A stretch of DNA of 64,000 bases from NCBI GenBank assembly GCA_963838155.1, contig CAWIQE010000019.1, positions 310,001 to 374,000 of the forward strand, written 5' to 3'. Within the stretch, counting starts at the first letter, position 1; each line of letters begins with the position of its first letter. A model generated the notes under the pieces. The model did no database searches. It was not told the origin of the DNA and worked only from the letters and a program-made list of their open reading frames with translations. The translations under genes and the position numbers were made by a program. Shown one piece after another: positions 1-9,722 of the stretch. Source of the DNA: Pararhizobium_B sp963838155. GTDB lineage: Bacteria; Pseudomonadota; Alphaproteobacteria; Rhizobiales; Rhizobiaceae.

Positions 1-401
1 GGATCACCGAAGCCTCGGAAACCGGCGGCGCGCACGGCAAGGGAACGATTCGCGCCGAGTTCGACATCACACCGGATCTCTGGTTCTTCGAATGCCACTT
101 CCTGGGCGACCCCGTGATGCCGGGATGCCTCGGCCTCGACGCCATGTGGCAGCTCACGGGATTCTTCCTCGGCTGGCTCGGCGAACCGGGCAAGGGCCGT
201 GCGCTGTCGACGGGCGAAGTCAAGTTCACCGGTATGGTGACGCCGCAGACGAAGCTCGTCGAATACGGCATCGACTTCAAGCGCGTGATGCGCGGGCGTC
301 TCGTCCTCGGCATCGCCGACGGCTGGATGAAGGCGGACGGCGAAACGATCTACAAGGCCAGCGACCTGCGCGTCGGCCTCTTCAAGGAAAAATCCGCCTG
401 A
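1..401 (+). CDS. fabA: 3-hydroxydecanoyl-ACP dehydratase/isomerase, 5' end outside window
   Basis: FabA dehydrates 3-hydroxyacyl-ACP and isomerises the trans-2-decenoyl product to cis-3, the branch point to unsaturated fatty acids; it is a soluble cytosolic hotdog-fold dimer. The reading frame is open from base 3 to the TGA at 399-401 and has no start inside the window. The catalytic-helix region FFECHFLGDPVMPGCLGLDA is visible (bases 87-146), with the active-site His in CHF and the family-typical DPVMPGCLGLDAMWQL. The visible 132 residues are the C-terminal three quarters of a protein that is usually about 170 residues. fabB follows 73 bases downstream and fabI after that, the usual alphaproteobacterial fabA-fabB-fabI operon. 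Identity is very secure; only the N-terminus is unseen. Confidence 0.97.
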   Translation, partial: ITEASETGGAHGKGTIRAEFDITPDLWFFECHFLGDPVMPGCLGLDAMWQLTGFFLGWLGEPGKGRALSTGEVKFTGMVTPQTKLVEYGIDFKRVMRGRLVLGIADGWMKADGETIYKASDLRVGLFKEKSA

Positions 402-474
402 CCCCGGATGCGGCTGGCGCGCCCGGCAGGCCGGCCTCGCTTTTGGACAACCGCTGAAACGAGAGAACTTCGAT

Positions 475-1695
475 ATGAGACGTGTCGTCGTCACGGGAAT
501 GGGGATCGTTTCCTCCATCGGCAACAGCGTGGAGGAGGTGACGGAGTCGCTGAGGCATGCCAAGTCGGGCATCTCCTTCTCCGAGGAGTTCGCCGAGCAC
601 GGCTTCCGCTGCCAGGTCTGGGGGGCCCCCGACCTGGACCCGGCCGAGCTGGTCGACCGGCGGGCCATGCGCTTCCTCTCCAAGGGCGGCGCGTGGAACC
701 ACGTGGCGATGCAGCAGGCGATCGCGGATGCTGGCCTCGAGGGTTCCGACATCACCAACGAGCGCACGGGCATCGTCATGGGCTCGGGCGGCCCGTCCAC
801 CCGCACCATCGTCGAGGCGGCCGACATCACCCGCGAACGCGGCTCGCCGAAGCGCATCGGGCCCTTCGCCGTGCCGAAAGCCATGTCCTCCACCGCTTCG
901 GCGACGCTTGCGACCTGGTTCAAGATCCATGGCGTCAACTATTCGATTTCCTCGGCCTGTTCGACGTCGGCGCACTGCATCGGCAACGCGGCCGAACTCA
1001 TCCAGTGGGGAAAGCAGGACGTGATGTTCGCCGGCGGCCACGAGGATCTCGACTGGACGATGTCGAACCTCTTCGACGCCATGGGCGCCATGTCCTCCAA
1101 GTTCAACGACAGGGCGGCGGAAGCCTCCCGCGCCTACGACCTCGACCGCGACGGCTTCGTCATCGCCGGCGGCGCCGGGGTGCTCGTCCTGGAGGAACTC
1201 GAGCACGCCAGGGCGCGCGGCGCCCGGATCTATGCCGAGATCACCGGCTACGGCGCGACGTCGGACGGCTTCGACATGGTCGCCCCGTCCGGCGAAGGCG
1301 CCGTGCGCTGCATGCGCCAGGCGCTCGCCACGGTCGACGGATCCGTCGACTACATCAACACGCACGGCACCGCCACGGAGGTCGGCGACAAGCGGGAAGT
1401 CAACGCCATCCGCGAGGTCTTTCCCGAGAACACGCCGCATATCGCGTCCACCAAGTCCCTGACGGGTCATTCCCTCGGTGCCGCCGGGGTACAGGAATCG
1501 ATCTATTCGATCCTGATGATGCAGAACGGCTTCATCGGCGAGAGCGCGCACATCCACGACCTGGATCCCGAGTTCGAAGGGGTTCCGATCGTGCGGAAGC
1601 GTATCGACGACGCGAAGATCGATACGGTGCTGTCCAATTCGTTCGGCTTCGGAGGCACGAATGCGACGCTGGTCTTCCAGCGCTTCAACGGTTGA
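475..1695 (+). CDS. fabB: beta-ketoacyl-ACP synthase I
   Basis: FabB condenses malonyl-ACP with acyl-ACP, including the cis-3-decenoyl-ACP made by FabA, and so commits carbon to unsaturated fatty acids. The 406-residue length fits the family. The thiolase-fold catalytic triad is intact: Cys162 in SSACSTSAH, His297 in THGTATEVGD and His332 in TGHSLGAAG, with Lys327 in STKS. The start is ATG 475, preceded by GAGAGAAC. It lies directly behind fabA, and the neighbouring dehydratase argues for FabB rather than FabF. fabI begins 12 bases after its stop, so the three genes are probably one transcript. Confidence 0.97.
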   Translation: MRRVVVTGMGIVSSIGNSVEEVTESLRHAKSGISFSEEFAEHGFRCQVWGAPDLDPAELVDRRAMRFLSKGGAWNHVAMQQAIADAGLEGSDITNERTGIVMGSGGPSTRTIVEAADITRERGSPKRIGPFAVPKAMSSTASATLATWFKIHGVNYSISSACSTSAHCIGNAAELIQWGKQDVMFAGGHEDLDWTMSNLFDAMGAMSSKFNDRAAEASRAYDLDRDGFVIAGGAGVLVLEELEHARARGARIYAEITGYGATSDGFDMVAPSGEGAVRCMRQALATVDGSVDYINTHGTATEVGDKREVNAIREVFPENTPHIASTKSLTGHSLGAAGVQESIYSILMMQNGFIGESAHIHDLDPEFEGVPIVRKRIDDAKIDTVLSNSFGFGGTNATLVFQRFNG

Positions 1696-1707
1696 GGGGT
1701 GCCGAGC

Positions 1708-2520
1708 ATGGACGGATTGATGAAGGGCAAGCGCGGCCTCGTCATGGGGGTCGCCAACGACCATTCGATCGCCTGGGGCATCGCCCGGAACCTGGCGGAG
1801 CACGGCGCGGAGCTCGCCTTCACCTACCAGGGTGAGGCGTTCGGACGCCGCGTCAAGCCGCTTGCGGAAAGCCTCGGCTCCAAGCTGCTCCTGCCCTGCG
1901 ACGTCGAGGACGTCTCGACCGTCGACGCGGTCTTCTCCGCCCTCGAGCAGGAGTGGGGAAGCATGGACTTCATCGTCCACGCCATCGGCTACTCGGACCG
2001 CGCCGAACTCAAGGGCCGTTATGCCGACGTCACCACCCGGGCCAATTTCAGCCGCACCATGGTGATTTCCGCGTTCTCGTTCACCGAGGTCGCGCAACGT
2101 GCGGCAAAGCTCATGCGCCCCGGCGGCGCGATGCTGACGCTCACCTATGGCGGATCGGTGCGCGTGATGCCGAACTACAACGTCATGGGCGTCGCCAAGG
2201 CGGCGCTCGAGGCGATGGTGCGCTACCTCGCGGCCGACTACGGGCCGGACGGCATTCGCGTCAACGCGATCTCGGCGGGGCCGGTACGCACGCTCGCCGG
2301 CGCCGGGATCGGCGATGCGCGCGCGATGTTCAGCTACCAGAAGAAGAACGCCCCGCTGCGCAGGACGGTGGACGTCGAGGAGGTCGGCCGCTCGGCCCTC
2401 TATCTCCTGTCGGACCTTTCCAGCGGCGTGACCGGCGAGATCCACTATGTCGATTCCGGCTTCAACATCACCTCCATGCCGGTGCTGGACGAGCTCAAGC
2501 GCCAGGACACCGGGGAATAG
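1708..2520 (+). CDS. fabI: enoyl-ACP reductase (NADH)
   Basis: FabI reduces trans-2-enoyl-ACP, the last step of each elongation cycle. It is a short-chain dehydrogenase with the FabI-type glycine motif GVANDHSIAWGIA (residues 14-26) and the catalytic Tyr147, Tyr157 and Lys164 at the same spacing as E. coli Tyr146/Tyr156/Lys163. The frame is open from a GTG at 1699, but ATG 1708 gives the family N-terminus MDGLMKGKRG and has a GAGGGG Shine-Dalgarno at 1694-1699, so 270 residues are annotated. It is the third gene of the fabA-fabB-fabI set. It is a FabI-class, not FabK- or FabV-class, reductase. Confidence 0.95.
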   Translation: MDGLMKGKRGLVMGVANDHSIAWGIARNLAEHGAELAFTYQGEAFGRRVKPLAESLGSKLLLPCDVEDVSTVDAVFSALEQEWGSMDFIVHAIGYSDRAELKGRYADVTTRANFSRTMVISAFSFTEVAQRAAKLMRPGGAMLTLTYGGSVRVMPNYNVMGVAKAALEAMVRYLAADYGPDGIRVNAISAGPVRTLAGAGIGDARAMFSYQKKNAPLRRTVDVEEVGRSALYLLSDLSSGVTGEIHYVDSGFNITSMPVLDELKRQDTGE

Positions 2521-2574
2521 GGGCGCTGCGGCGGCCGATTGCAGGGCCTCGCGGTTCATGTAATCTGTCGTGCC

Positions 2575-2594
2575 CGGGCGGGGCCTCCCGCCCG
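2575..2594. terminator. Hairpin behind fabI, possible fab operon terminator
   Basis: A perfect 8-bp inverted repeat CGGGCGGG/CCCGCCCG with a four-base loop lies 55 bases after the fabI stop and before the kinase gene. There is no T tract, so intrinsic termination would be weak; it may instead stabilise the 3' end of the fab mRNA. Confidence 0.35.
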
Positions 2595-2621
2595 CTCGTT
2601 CCATAGCCGAGGAGGACGGCG

Positions 2622-4408
2622 ATCGCGCGCATTTTCGCCAACCGGTGGAGCTTCCTCGCGTTCGTCGGTGCGGCAACGGCGGCGGCGACTGTGCTCGTCT
2701 GGATGGCGGCCGCACAGACGGGCCGGCAGCGTGCGGCGGGCGACCTCAGGGACGAGCTGCACGTCCTCAGCCGCTCCGTCGAGAGCGAGATCGAACGCTT
2801 CCGCTATCTGCCGGCGGTCGTCGGGCGCGACGGCCGCATCCGCGCGGCGCTGACGGGACGGACCCCGGAGGCGATCCTTGCCGCGAACGCCTATCTGAAG
2901 GCGGTGCGCGCCGATTCCGGAGCGGACGAACTCTACATCATGACCCGCGACGGCCTGACGATCGCGGCCAGCAATTTCGACGAGCCGTCGAGCTTCATCG
3001 GCAACAACTACCGGTTCCGACCCTATTTCCAGCGGGCGGTGTCGACCGGACAGGGCCGCTACTACGCCGTCGGCGTGACGACCGGAAAGCCGGGCTACTT
3101 CCTGGCCTCGGCCATAAGGGACGACGGCGGCGTCATCGGCGTCGCGGTGGTCAAGGTCGACATGCTGGACATCCAGGAGGCCTGGCGCAAATCGTCGACC
3201 GTCGCAGCGCTCGCCGACGCCAACGGGGTCGTCTTCCTCGCGAGCGAGCCGGGCTGGCGCTACCGGCCGCTCCATCCGCTGAACGACGCCGTGCTGGAGG
3301 GCATGTCGAAGACGCGCAAGTACGACGGCTTCGAGCTGACGTCCGCCAAGCCGCTCTTTCCCCATGAGACGGGGCTGCCGCCGGAGGCCAGGCTGCCCGG
3401 CATGAACGGCAGGTTCCTGATCGACAGCCTGCAGATCGAGCCGGACGGCTGGCGGCTGATCGGCGTGCGCGGGCTGGCGCCGATCCATGCCAACGCGAAC
3501 CTCCTCGGCATGCTGACCATCCTGGTCGGGCTGCTCGTCTGCGCCGTCGGCGTCTATATCGGCCAGCGCCGGCAGATCGTGCGGGCCAAGCTCGACGAGC
3601 ACGACCGGCTGGAGGCCCGGGTGGCGGAGCGCACGTTCGAGCTCAACCGGGAGGTCGACGAGCGCCGGCGCGCCGAGGCGGACCTCAGGGACGCCCAGGC
3701 GACGCTGATCCAGACGGCCAAGCTCGCCGCCCTCGGCCGCATGTCGGCGGCGATCGTGCACGAGGTGAGCCAGCCGCTCTCGGCACTCGAAAACCGGTTG
3801 GCGACGGCCGAACTCCTGGCCGAACGCGGCGACACGAGCTCGGTCTCCGGCAAGATGCGATCGGCGCGGGAGATGATCCGCCGCATCCAGCGCACCGTCA
3901 AACTGCTGCGCTCCTTCACGCGCAAGGAACCCGGACTGCGCGAGCCGGTGCCGGTCGCAGCCAGCATCGCGGCCGCCGTCGACCTCGCGCAGCACAGCAT
4001 CGACAGGAAGCGGATCGCCGTCGAGGTCTCCTGTCCCGACACCCTGTCCGTCCTCGCAAACGCCATCCGGCTGGAGCAGGTCGTCCTGAACCTGCTGCTC
4101 AACGCGCTCGACGCCGTGGGCGAGACCGAGGCGCCGGTGGTCCGGATTTCGGCGCGTGCCGTCGGCGGACGGGTCGAGATCGACGTCGAGGACAACGGGC
4201 CCGGCATTCCCTCCGATCTCCACGAGCGCATCGCCGAGCCGTTCTTCACGACCAAGCAGACGGGCGAGGGCCTCGGTCTCGGCCTGTCGATCTCGCGCAC
4301 CATCGTCAGCGAATTCGGCGGCGCGCTGACCTTCTCCTCCAGGGAGGGCCGGGGCTCGACCTTCACGATCGCCCTCCCCGCGGCGGCGGGTGACCGGGAG
4401 GCGGCGGA

Positions 4409-4412
<4 letters not shown>
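2622..4412 (+). CDS. DctB-like membrane sensor histidine kinase
   Basis: A periplasmic-sensing histidine kinase of the DctB type, presumably phosphorylating the adjacent sigma-54 regulator. From the proposed start the protein has about 596 residues: a first membrane helix (about 7-28), a periplasmic PAS/Cache-like sensor with the DctB-type segment DEPSSFIGNNYRFRPYF, a second helix (LLGMLTILVGLLVCAVGVYI, about 294-313), a coiled linker, a HisKA domain with His380 in IVHEVSQPLSALE, and an ATPase domain with NALDAVGE, DNGPGIP and GLGLGLSIS. There is no in-frame ATG, GTG or TTG between the upstream stop (2604) and GTG 2691, which would cut the first helix; ATC 2622 follows a GAGGAGG site at good spacing and is proposed as a rare start. 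The 3' end overlaps the regulator gene by four bases. The true ligand is unknown; a C4-dicarboxylate role is not shown. Confidence 0.85.
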
Positions 4413-5764
<1,352 letters not shown>

Positions 5765-5801
5765 CGATCGGCCGGGAGAGGCGGCTCACCCCGCCTCCCC
5801 C

Positions 5802-5839
5802 GCCGGCAAGATGTTGCCGGCGTTTCCTGCCGCCGGCAA
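5802..5839. promoter_or_regulatory. Candidate upstream activating sites of the DctD-like regulator
   Basis: A perfect inverted repeat GCCGGCAA-GATG-TTGCCGGC (5802-5821) is followed by a second GCCGGCAA at 5832-5839, pairing again with TTGCCGGC at 5814-5821. A related repeat TGCCGGC-AATC-GCCGGCA is at 5955-5972. The first sites lie about 90-120 bases before the -24 element of the sigma-54 promoter, the normal enhancer distance. Binding by the neighbouring regulator is inferred from position. Confidence 0.6.
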
Positions 5840-5925
5840 GAACCCGCCGCCGCCCGCCCCGACCCTTGCGCGGCGGAAGCGGCTTTTCCGGCCGATCCGC
5901 CTGCCTGCGGACGGGCCTTCGAACC

Positions 5926-5941
5926 TGGCACGCTTCGTGCG
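5926..5941 (+). promoter_or_regulatory. Sigma-54 (-24/-12) promoter for the TAXI TRAP operon
   Basis: TGGCACGCTTCGTGCG matches the sigma-54 consensus TGGCAC-N5-TTGCA: the -24 GG (5927-5928) and -12 GC (5939-5940) are exactly 12 bases apart. It sits 55 bases upstream of the ATG of the binding-protein gene and just downstream of a gene for a sigma-54 activator. Confidence 0.8.
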
Positions 5942-5996
5942 TGTCTTCGCGCGATGCCGGCAATCGCCGGCAGTAGGAGAGAAAGGGAGGACTTAC

Positions 5997-6956
5997 ATGA
6001 AGTTCGTATCCAGCAAGCTCATTGCAGCGGGCGCGGTGGCGCTGTCGTTCGGGATCGGCTCGATGCCGGCGAGCGCGACCGATTTCATCAATATTCTCAC
6101 CGGCGGAACCTCGGGCGTGTACTACCCGCTCGGCGTCGCGCTTTCGAAAATCTATTCCGACAACATGAAGAACGTGAAGGTCCAGGTCCAGTCGACCAAG
6201 GCCTCCGTCGAAAACCTCAATCTCCTGCAGCAGGGCCGCGGCGAGATCGCCTTCGCGCTCGGCGATTCGGTCAAGTCGGCATGGCAGGGCGACAAGGAAG
6301 CCGGCTTCCCCAAGAAGCTCGACAAGCTGAGGGCGATCGCCGCGATCTACCCGAACTACGTGCAGATCGTCGCGTCCAAGAACTCGGGCATCAAGACGTT
6401 CCAGGATCTCAAGGGGCACAGCCTGTCGGTCGGCGCGCCGAAATCCGGGACCGAACTCAACGCCCGCCGCATCTTCGAAGCGCTCGGCATGAGCTACAAG
6501 GACCTGTCGAAGACGGAATATCTTTCCTTCGGCGAGTCGGTGCAGCTGATGAAGAACCGCCAGCTCGACGCCACGCTGCAGTCGGCCGGGCTGGGCGTCG
6601 CCTCGATCAAGGACCTCAGTTCGTCGCTGCCGATCCAGGTCGTCGCGGTGCCGAAATCCGTGGCCGAAAAGCTCGGGGCGCCCTTCATCGCCGCAGACAT
6701 CCCGGCCGGAACCTATGACGGCCAGGACAAGGCGGTGCCGACGCTGGCGATCACCAACATCCTCGTCACGCGCGCCGGCGTTTCCGACGAGGAGGCGTAC
6801 CAGATGACGAAGCAGCTCTTCGAGCATCTGCCTGACATGGTGGCCGCGCATGCGGCGGCGAAGGCGATCAAGCTCGACGCGGCCGCGAATGGCCTGCCGA
6901 TCCCGCTGCATCCGGGTGCGATGCGCTACTACAAGGAAAAGGGCCTCATCAAGTAA
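5997..6956 (+). CDS. TAXI-family TRAP transporter solute-binding protein
   Basis: A secreted periplasmic receptor that captures a substrate and hands it to the TRAP permease encoded next. The 319-residue product begins with a clear signal peptide (MKFVSSKLIAAGAVALSFGI, cleavage probably after ASA near residue 27) and then the TAXI-family opening FINILTGGTSGVYYPLG. It contains the family segments LNLLQQGRGEIAFALGDS and LKGHSLSVGAPKSGTELNARRI, and ends in LHPGAMRYYKEKG. ATG 5997 follows GGGAGG at 5985-5990; the open frame extends upstream through low-complexity non-coding sequence, which was not used. Expression should depend on the sigma-54 promoter. Known TAXI ligands include glutamate; the substrate here cannot be named. 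Confidence 0.93.
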   Translation: MKFVSSKLIAAGAVALSFGIGSMPASATDFINILTGGTSGVYYPLGVALSKIYSDNMKNVKVQVQSTKASVENLNLLQQGRGEIAFALGDSVKSAWQGDKEAGFPKKLDKLRAIAAIYPNYVQIVASKNSGIKTFQDLKGHSLSVGAPKSGTELNARRIFEALGMSYKDLSKTEYLSFGESVQLMKNRQLDATLQSAGLGVASIKDLSSSLPIQVVAVPKSVAEKLGAPFIAADIPAGTYDGQDKAVPTLAITNILVTRAGVSDEEAYQMTKQLFEHLPDMVAAHAAAKAIKLDAAANGLPIPLHPGAMRYYKEKGLIK

Positions 6957-6997
6957 GGCCCGGACCTCGGGCCGCGCCGCTTGCCGGCGGTGCGGCC
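6957..6997 (+). promoter_or_regulatory. Strong intergenic hairpins between binding protein and permease genes
   Basis: Starting at the base after the stop codon, GGCCCG/CGGGCC (6957-6973) overlaps a longer stem of about 11 pairs (6970-6997, GGCCGCGCCGC with GGCGGTGCGGCC). No T tract follows. Such a hairpin behind a binding-protein gene usually protects the upstream mRNA or attenuates the permease part; that role is inferred. Confidence 0.45.
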
Positions 6998-7119
6998 CCC
7001 CCGCTGATGCAAAAGCGAAAAATCGGATAGGATAGGCGGTCTTCCGGAGGAGACGGCCAAGGCGGCGATGCCCGGCGATCCGCCGGCAGGCCCCGATCCC
7101 GTGGGAGGGAACAGACCAG

Positions 7120-9234
7120 ATGACCGTAGCGACAGAGGACCGCGAGGCGGCCGCGGCCGCCGCCAATGCCGAGATGCACGATCCGCTGGCCGGCGGGTTC
7201 ACCGGGTCCCGCGAAGGGCGGCTGCTCTTCTGGATCGCCGTGGCGTTTTCGCTCTACCAGATTTCCACGGCGCTCAACCTTTTCGGCCTGCCGAGCCAGG
7301 TCATGCGCTCGATCCATCTCGGCTTCCTCCTGTTCCTGACCTATACGCTGATCGGCGCCACGAAACCGCGACCGGGGGCCCTGAAGGCGCTCGGCTGGGT
7401 TCTGGCGCTGGCCGCGGTCGGGGTGGCCTTCTACCAGTGGTTCGAATACGAGCCGCTCATTCTCAGGGCGGGATCGCCGACGACGCTCGATACGGCGGTC
7501 GGCATCGTCACGCTCGTCACGGTCTTCGGCGCCGCCTGGCTGATCATGGGGGCTGCGCTGCCGGTGATCTCGGGCTGCTTCCTAATCTATTGCTTCTTCG
7601 GCCAGTACTTCCCCGGCTCGCTGCAGACCCGCGGCTACGACTTCACGCAGGTCATCGACCACATGACCTTCGGGCAGGAAGGCATCTACGGCATTCCGAT
7701 CTACGTCTCCGCGACCTACATCTTCCTGTTCATCCTTTTCGGCTCGTTCCTCGAGCGCGCCGGCATGATCCGGCTGTTCACGGACGTCTCGCTCGGCTTC
7801 GTCGGGCATGCGCGGGGCGGCGCCGCCAAGGTCGCGGTCATCTCGTCCGGGCTGATGGGGACCATCTCCGGATCGGGCGTGGCGAACGTGGTGACGACGG
7901 GGCAGTTCACGATCCCGCTGATGAAGAGCTTCGGATACCGCGCCGCCTTCGCCGGCGGCGTCGAGGCGACCTCGTCCATGGGCGGGCAGATCATGCCGCC
8001 GGTGATGGGCGCCGTCGCCTTCATCATGGCCGAGACGCTCGACGTCCACTACTACGAGATCGTCAAGGCGGCGATCATCCCGGCTATCCTCTATTTCGCG
8101 TCGGCCTTCTGGATGGTGCACCTGGAAGCGGGGAAATATGACCTGCTCGGCCTGCCGAAGTCGGAGCTGCCGTCGCCGCGCAAGGCGCTCAAGGAGGGCT
8201 GGTATCTCATCCTTCCCCTGGCGGTCCTCGTGTTCCTTCTCTTCTCCGGCTACACGCCGCTCTACGCCGGGACGATCGGGCTCGCCATGACGGTCCTGCT
8301 CATTCTCGGCGGCACGGTCGCACTCGGCCTGCCCTCGGCCGTCGTCAGGGTCGTCTTCTGGGTGGGCCTCGGACTGGTTTCGGCAAGCTTCTTCGAATGG
8401 GGGATCGGCCCGATCCTGGCGGTCGCCGCCGCGCTCATCATCGTCAACGTCTTCGTCGACGGCGGCCGGAAGACGCTCGTCGACTGCCGCGACTCGCTCG
8501 CCGAGGGCGCCAGGACGGCGTTGCCGGTCGGCGTCGCCTGCGCGATCGTCGGCATCATCATCGGGACGATGACGCTGACCGGCGCGGCCACCACCTTCGG
8601 GCAGTTCATCGTCTCGGTCGGCCAGTCGAGCCTGTTCCTCTCGCTCATCCTGACGATGATCACCTGCATCGTGCTCGGGATGGGCATCCCGACGATCCCG
8701 AACTACATCATCACCTCGTCGATCGCCGGGCCCGCGCTGCTGCATCTCGGCGTGCCGCTGATCGTCAGCCACATGTTCGTCTTCTATTTCGGCATCCTGG
8801 CGGATTTGACGCCGCCGGTGGCGCTCGCCTGCTTCGCCGCCGCGCCGATCGCCCGGGAAAAGGGGCTGAAGATCGCCTTCGAAGCGATCAAGGTGGCGGC
8901 CGCGGGGTTCATCATCCCGTACATGGCGGTCTATTCGCCGGCGCTGATGCTGCAGCCGGGCGGGCCGCTTTCGGAGCATTTCGGCTTTCCGGTGGCGGTC
9001 GCCTACATCCTCGTCAAGACGACGCTGGCCATCGGGCTCTGGGGATCGACCGTGATCGGCTTCCTGCTCGGCCGACTGACCTGGTGGGAGCGCCTGTTCG
9101 GCGCGGCCGCGGCCTTCACGCTCGTGGCGGCGCTGCCGGCGACCGACGAGATCGGCTTCGCGCTCTCCGCGGCCTTCATCGGCCTGCACTGGCTGCGGAT
9201 GCGCAAGGCGCGACACGTGGCGGCGGCACAATGA
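7120..9234 (+). CDS. TRAP transporter fused permease (4TM/12TM), TAXI type
   Basis: The membrane component of a TAXI-TRAP transporter with the small (DctQ-like) and large (DctM-like) subunits fused in one 704-residue protein, the normal form for TAXI systems. Numerous hydrophobic helices run through the sequence; the DctM signature region GLMGTISGSGVANVVTTGQF (about residues 245-264) and the second half motif GMGIPTIPNYI (about 521-531) are evident. It couples uptake to an ion gradient together with the binding protein encoded upstream. ATG 7120 has GGGAGGG about 12 bases upstream. Its stop overlaps the start of the DUF1850 gene (ATGA). Confidence 0.93.
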   Translation: MTVATEDREAAAAAANAEMHDPLAGGFTGSREGRLLFWIAVAFSLYQISTALNLFGLPSQVMRSIHLGFLLFLTYTLIGATKPRPGALKALGWVLALAAVGVAFYQWFEYEPLILRAGSPTTLDTAVGIVTLVTVFGAAWLIMGAALPVISGCFLIYCFFGQYFPGSLQTRGYDFTQVIDHMTFGQEGIYGIPIYVSATYIFLFILFGSFLERAGMIRLFTDVSLGFVGHARGGAAKVAVISSGLMGTISGSGVANVVTTGQFTIPLMKSFGYRAAFAGGVEATSSMGGQIMPPVMGAVAFIMAETLDVHYYEIVKAAIIPAILYFASAFWMVHLEAGKYDLLGLPKSELPSPRKALKEGWYLILPLAVLVFLLFSGYTPLYAGTIGLAMTVLLILGGTVALGLPSAVVRVVFWVGLGLVSASFFEWGIGPILAVAAALIIVNVFVDGGRKTLVDCRDSLAEGARTALPVGVACAIVGIIIGTMTLTGAATTFGQFIVSVGQSSLFLSLILTMITCIVLGMGIPTIPNYIITSSIAGPALLHLGVPLIVSHMFVFYFGILADLTPPVALACFAAAPIAREKGLKIAFEAIKVAAAGFIIPYMAVYSPALMLQPGGPLSEHFGFPVAVAYILVKTTLAIGLWGSTVIGFLLGRLTWWERLFGAAAAFTLVAALPATDEIGFALSAAFIGLHWLRMRKARHVAAAQ

Positions 9235-9608
9235 GCGCCGGCATCTGCGTGGTGGCGGCCGGCAAGACGCTGGCTCTGGCCGCCATGACCTTCACCCTGT
9301 CCTGGACCCATTCGGTGGAGAAGATCCGGTGGGCCGAGCACTGGGCGCTGACGCCCGCCGGGTTCGTGGTGACGCGTGCCAGCGTCGAGGGGTCCGGTGC
9401 CGGCATGGATCCGCCGGAGGGCTCCCGCTTCGTCGACGGCAAGTGGATCTATCGTCCGAAGCTGCCGCCGCAGGAGAAACTGGTCCTGGCCGCCTCCGGT
9501 GCGACCGTCGGCGGATGGACGATCTGCTCGGGGGGCGCCTGCCGCGTGGTCGGCAGGGTGGCGGAGAAGCCCGTCGTCGTCGAGCGCTGCGACCGGGCCG
9601 GCTCCTAA
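9231..9608 (+). CDS. DUF1850 domain protein, TAXI-TRAP associated
   Basis: A 125-residue protein with an N-terminal hydrophobic stretch (about 3-22, AGICVVAAGKTLALAAMTF) and the DUF1850 pattern: LSWTHSVEKIRWAEHW, a Gly-rich GSGAGMDPPEG segment and a C-terminal two-Cys stretch CSGGACRVV. DUF1850 genes commonly follow TAXI-TRAP permease genes and probably encode an accessory envelope protein; the molecular function is unknown. It starts on the ATGA overlapping the permease stop. Its own TAA stop coincides with the left edge of a RIME-like repeat (CTAAAGC in place of CTAGAGC). Confidence 0.85.
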   Translation: MSAGICVVAAGKTLALAAMTFTLSWTHSVEKIRWAEHWALTPAGFVVTRASVEGSGAGMDPPEGSRFVDGKWIYRPKLPPQEKLVLAASGATVGGWTICSGGACRVVGRVAEKPVVVERCDRAGS

Positions 9609-9709
9609 AGCGTGTCCAGGAAGAATGGAAACCGGCTTTCCGTCCGGAGCGCGTAAAAACAAAGAAATCGAGTGTGTCCGCGATAGCGTGGAGCCCGGGC
9701 ACGCTCCAA
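9605..9709 (-). repeat. RIME-like palindromic element, copy A
   Basis: Reverse orientation relative to copies B-E. It aligns over its full length with copies at 30444 and 52730: terminal CTAAAGC, the core GGAAACCGGCTTTCC, then CGTCCGGAGCGCGTAAA and the second hairpin remnant GTCCGCG. The edge overlaps the DUF1850 stop codon. Rhizobium-specific intergenic mosaic elements (RIME) of about 108 bp with two large palindromes are known in Rhizobiaceae; the assignment is by structure. Confidence 0.75.
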
Positions 9710-9722
9710 CGGGAAACGGCCT

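Noticed and set aside
382..2715. 777-residue minus-strand open frame across fabB and fabI
   Set aside because: It is antisense to two certain genes, rich in Arg/Gly/His and without any domain; long shadow frames are expected at this GC content.
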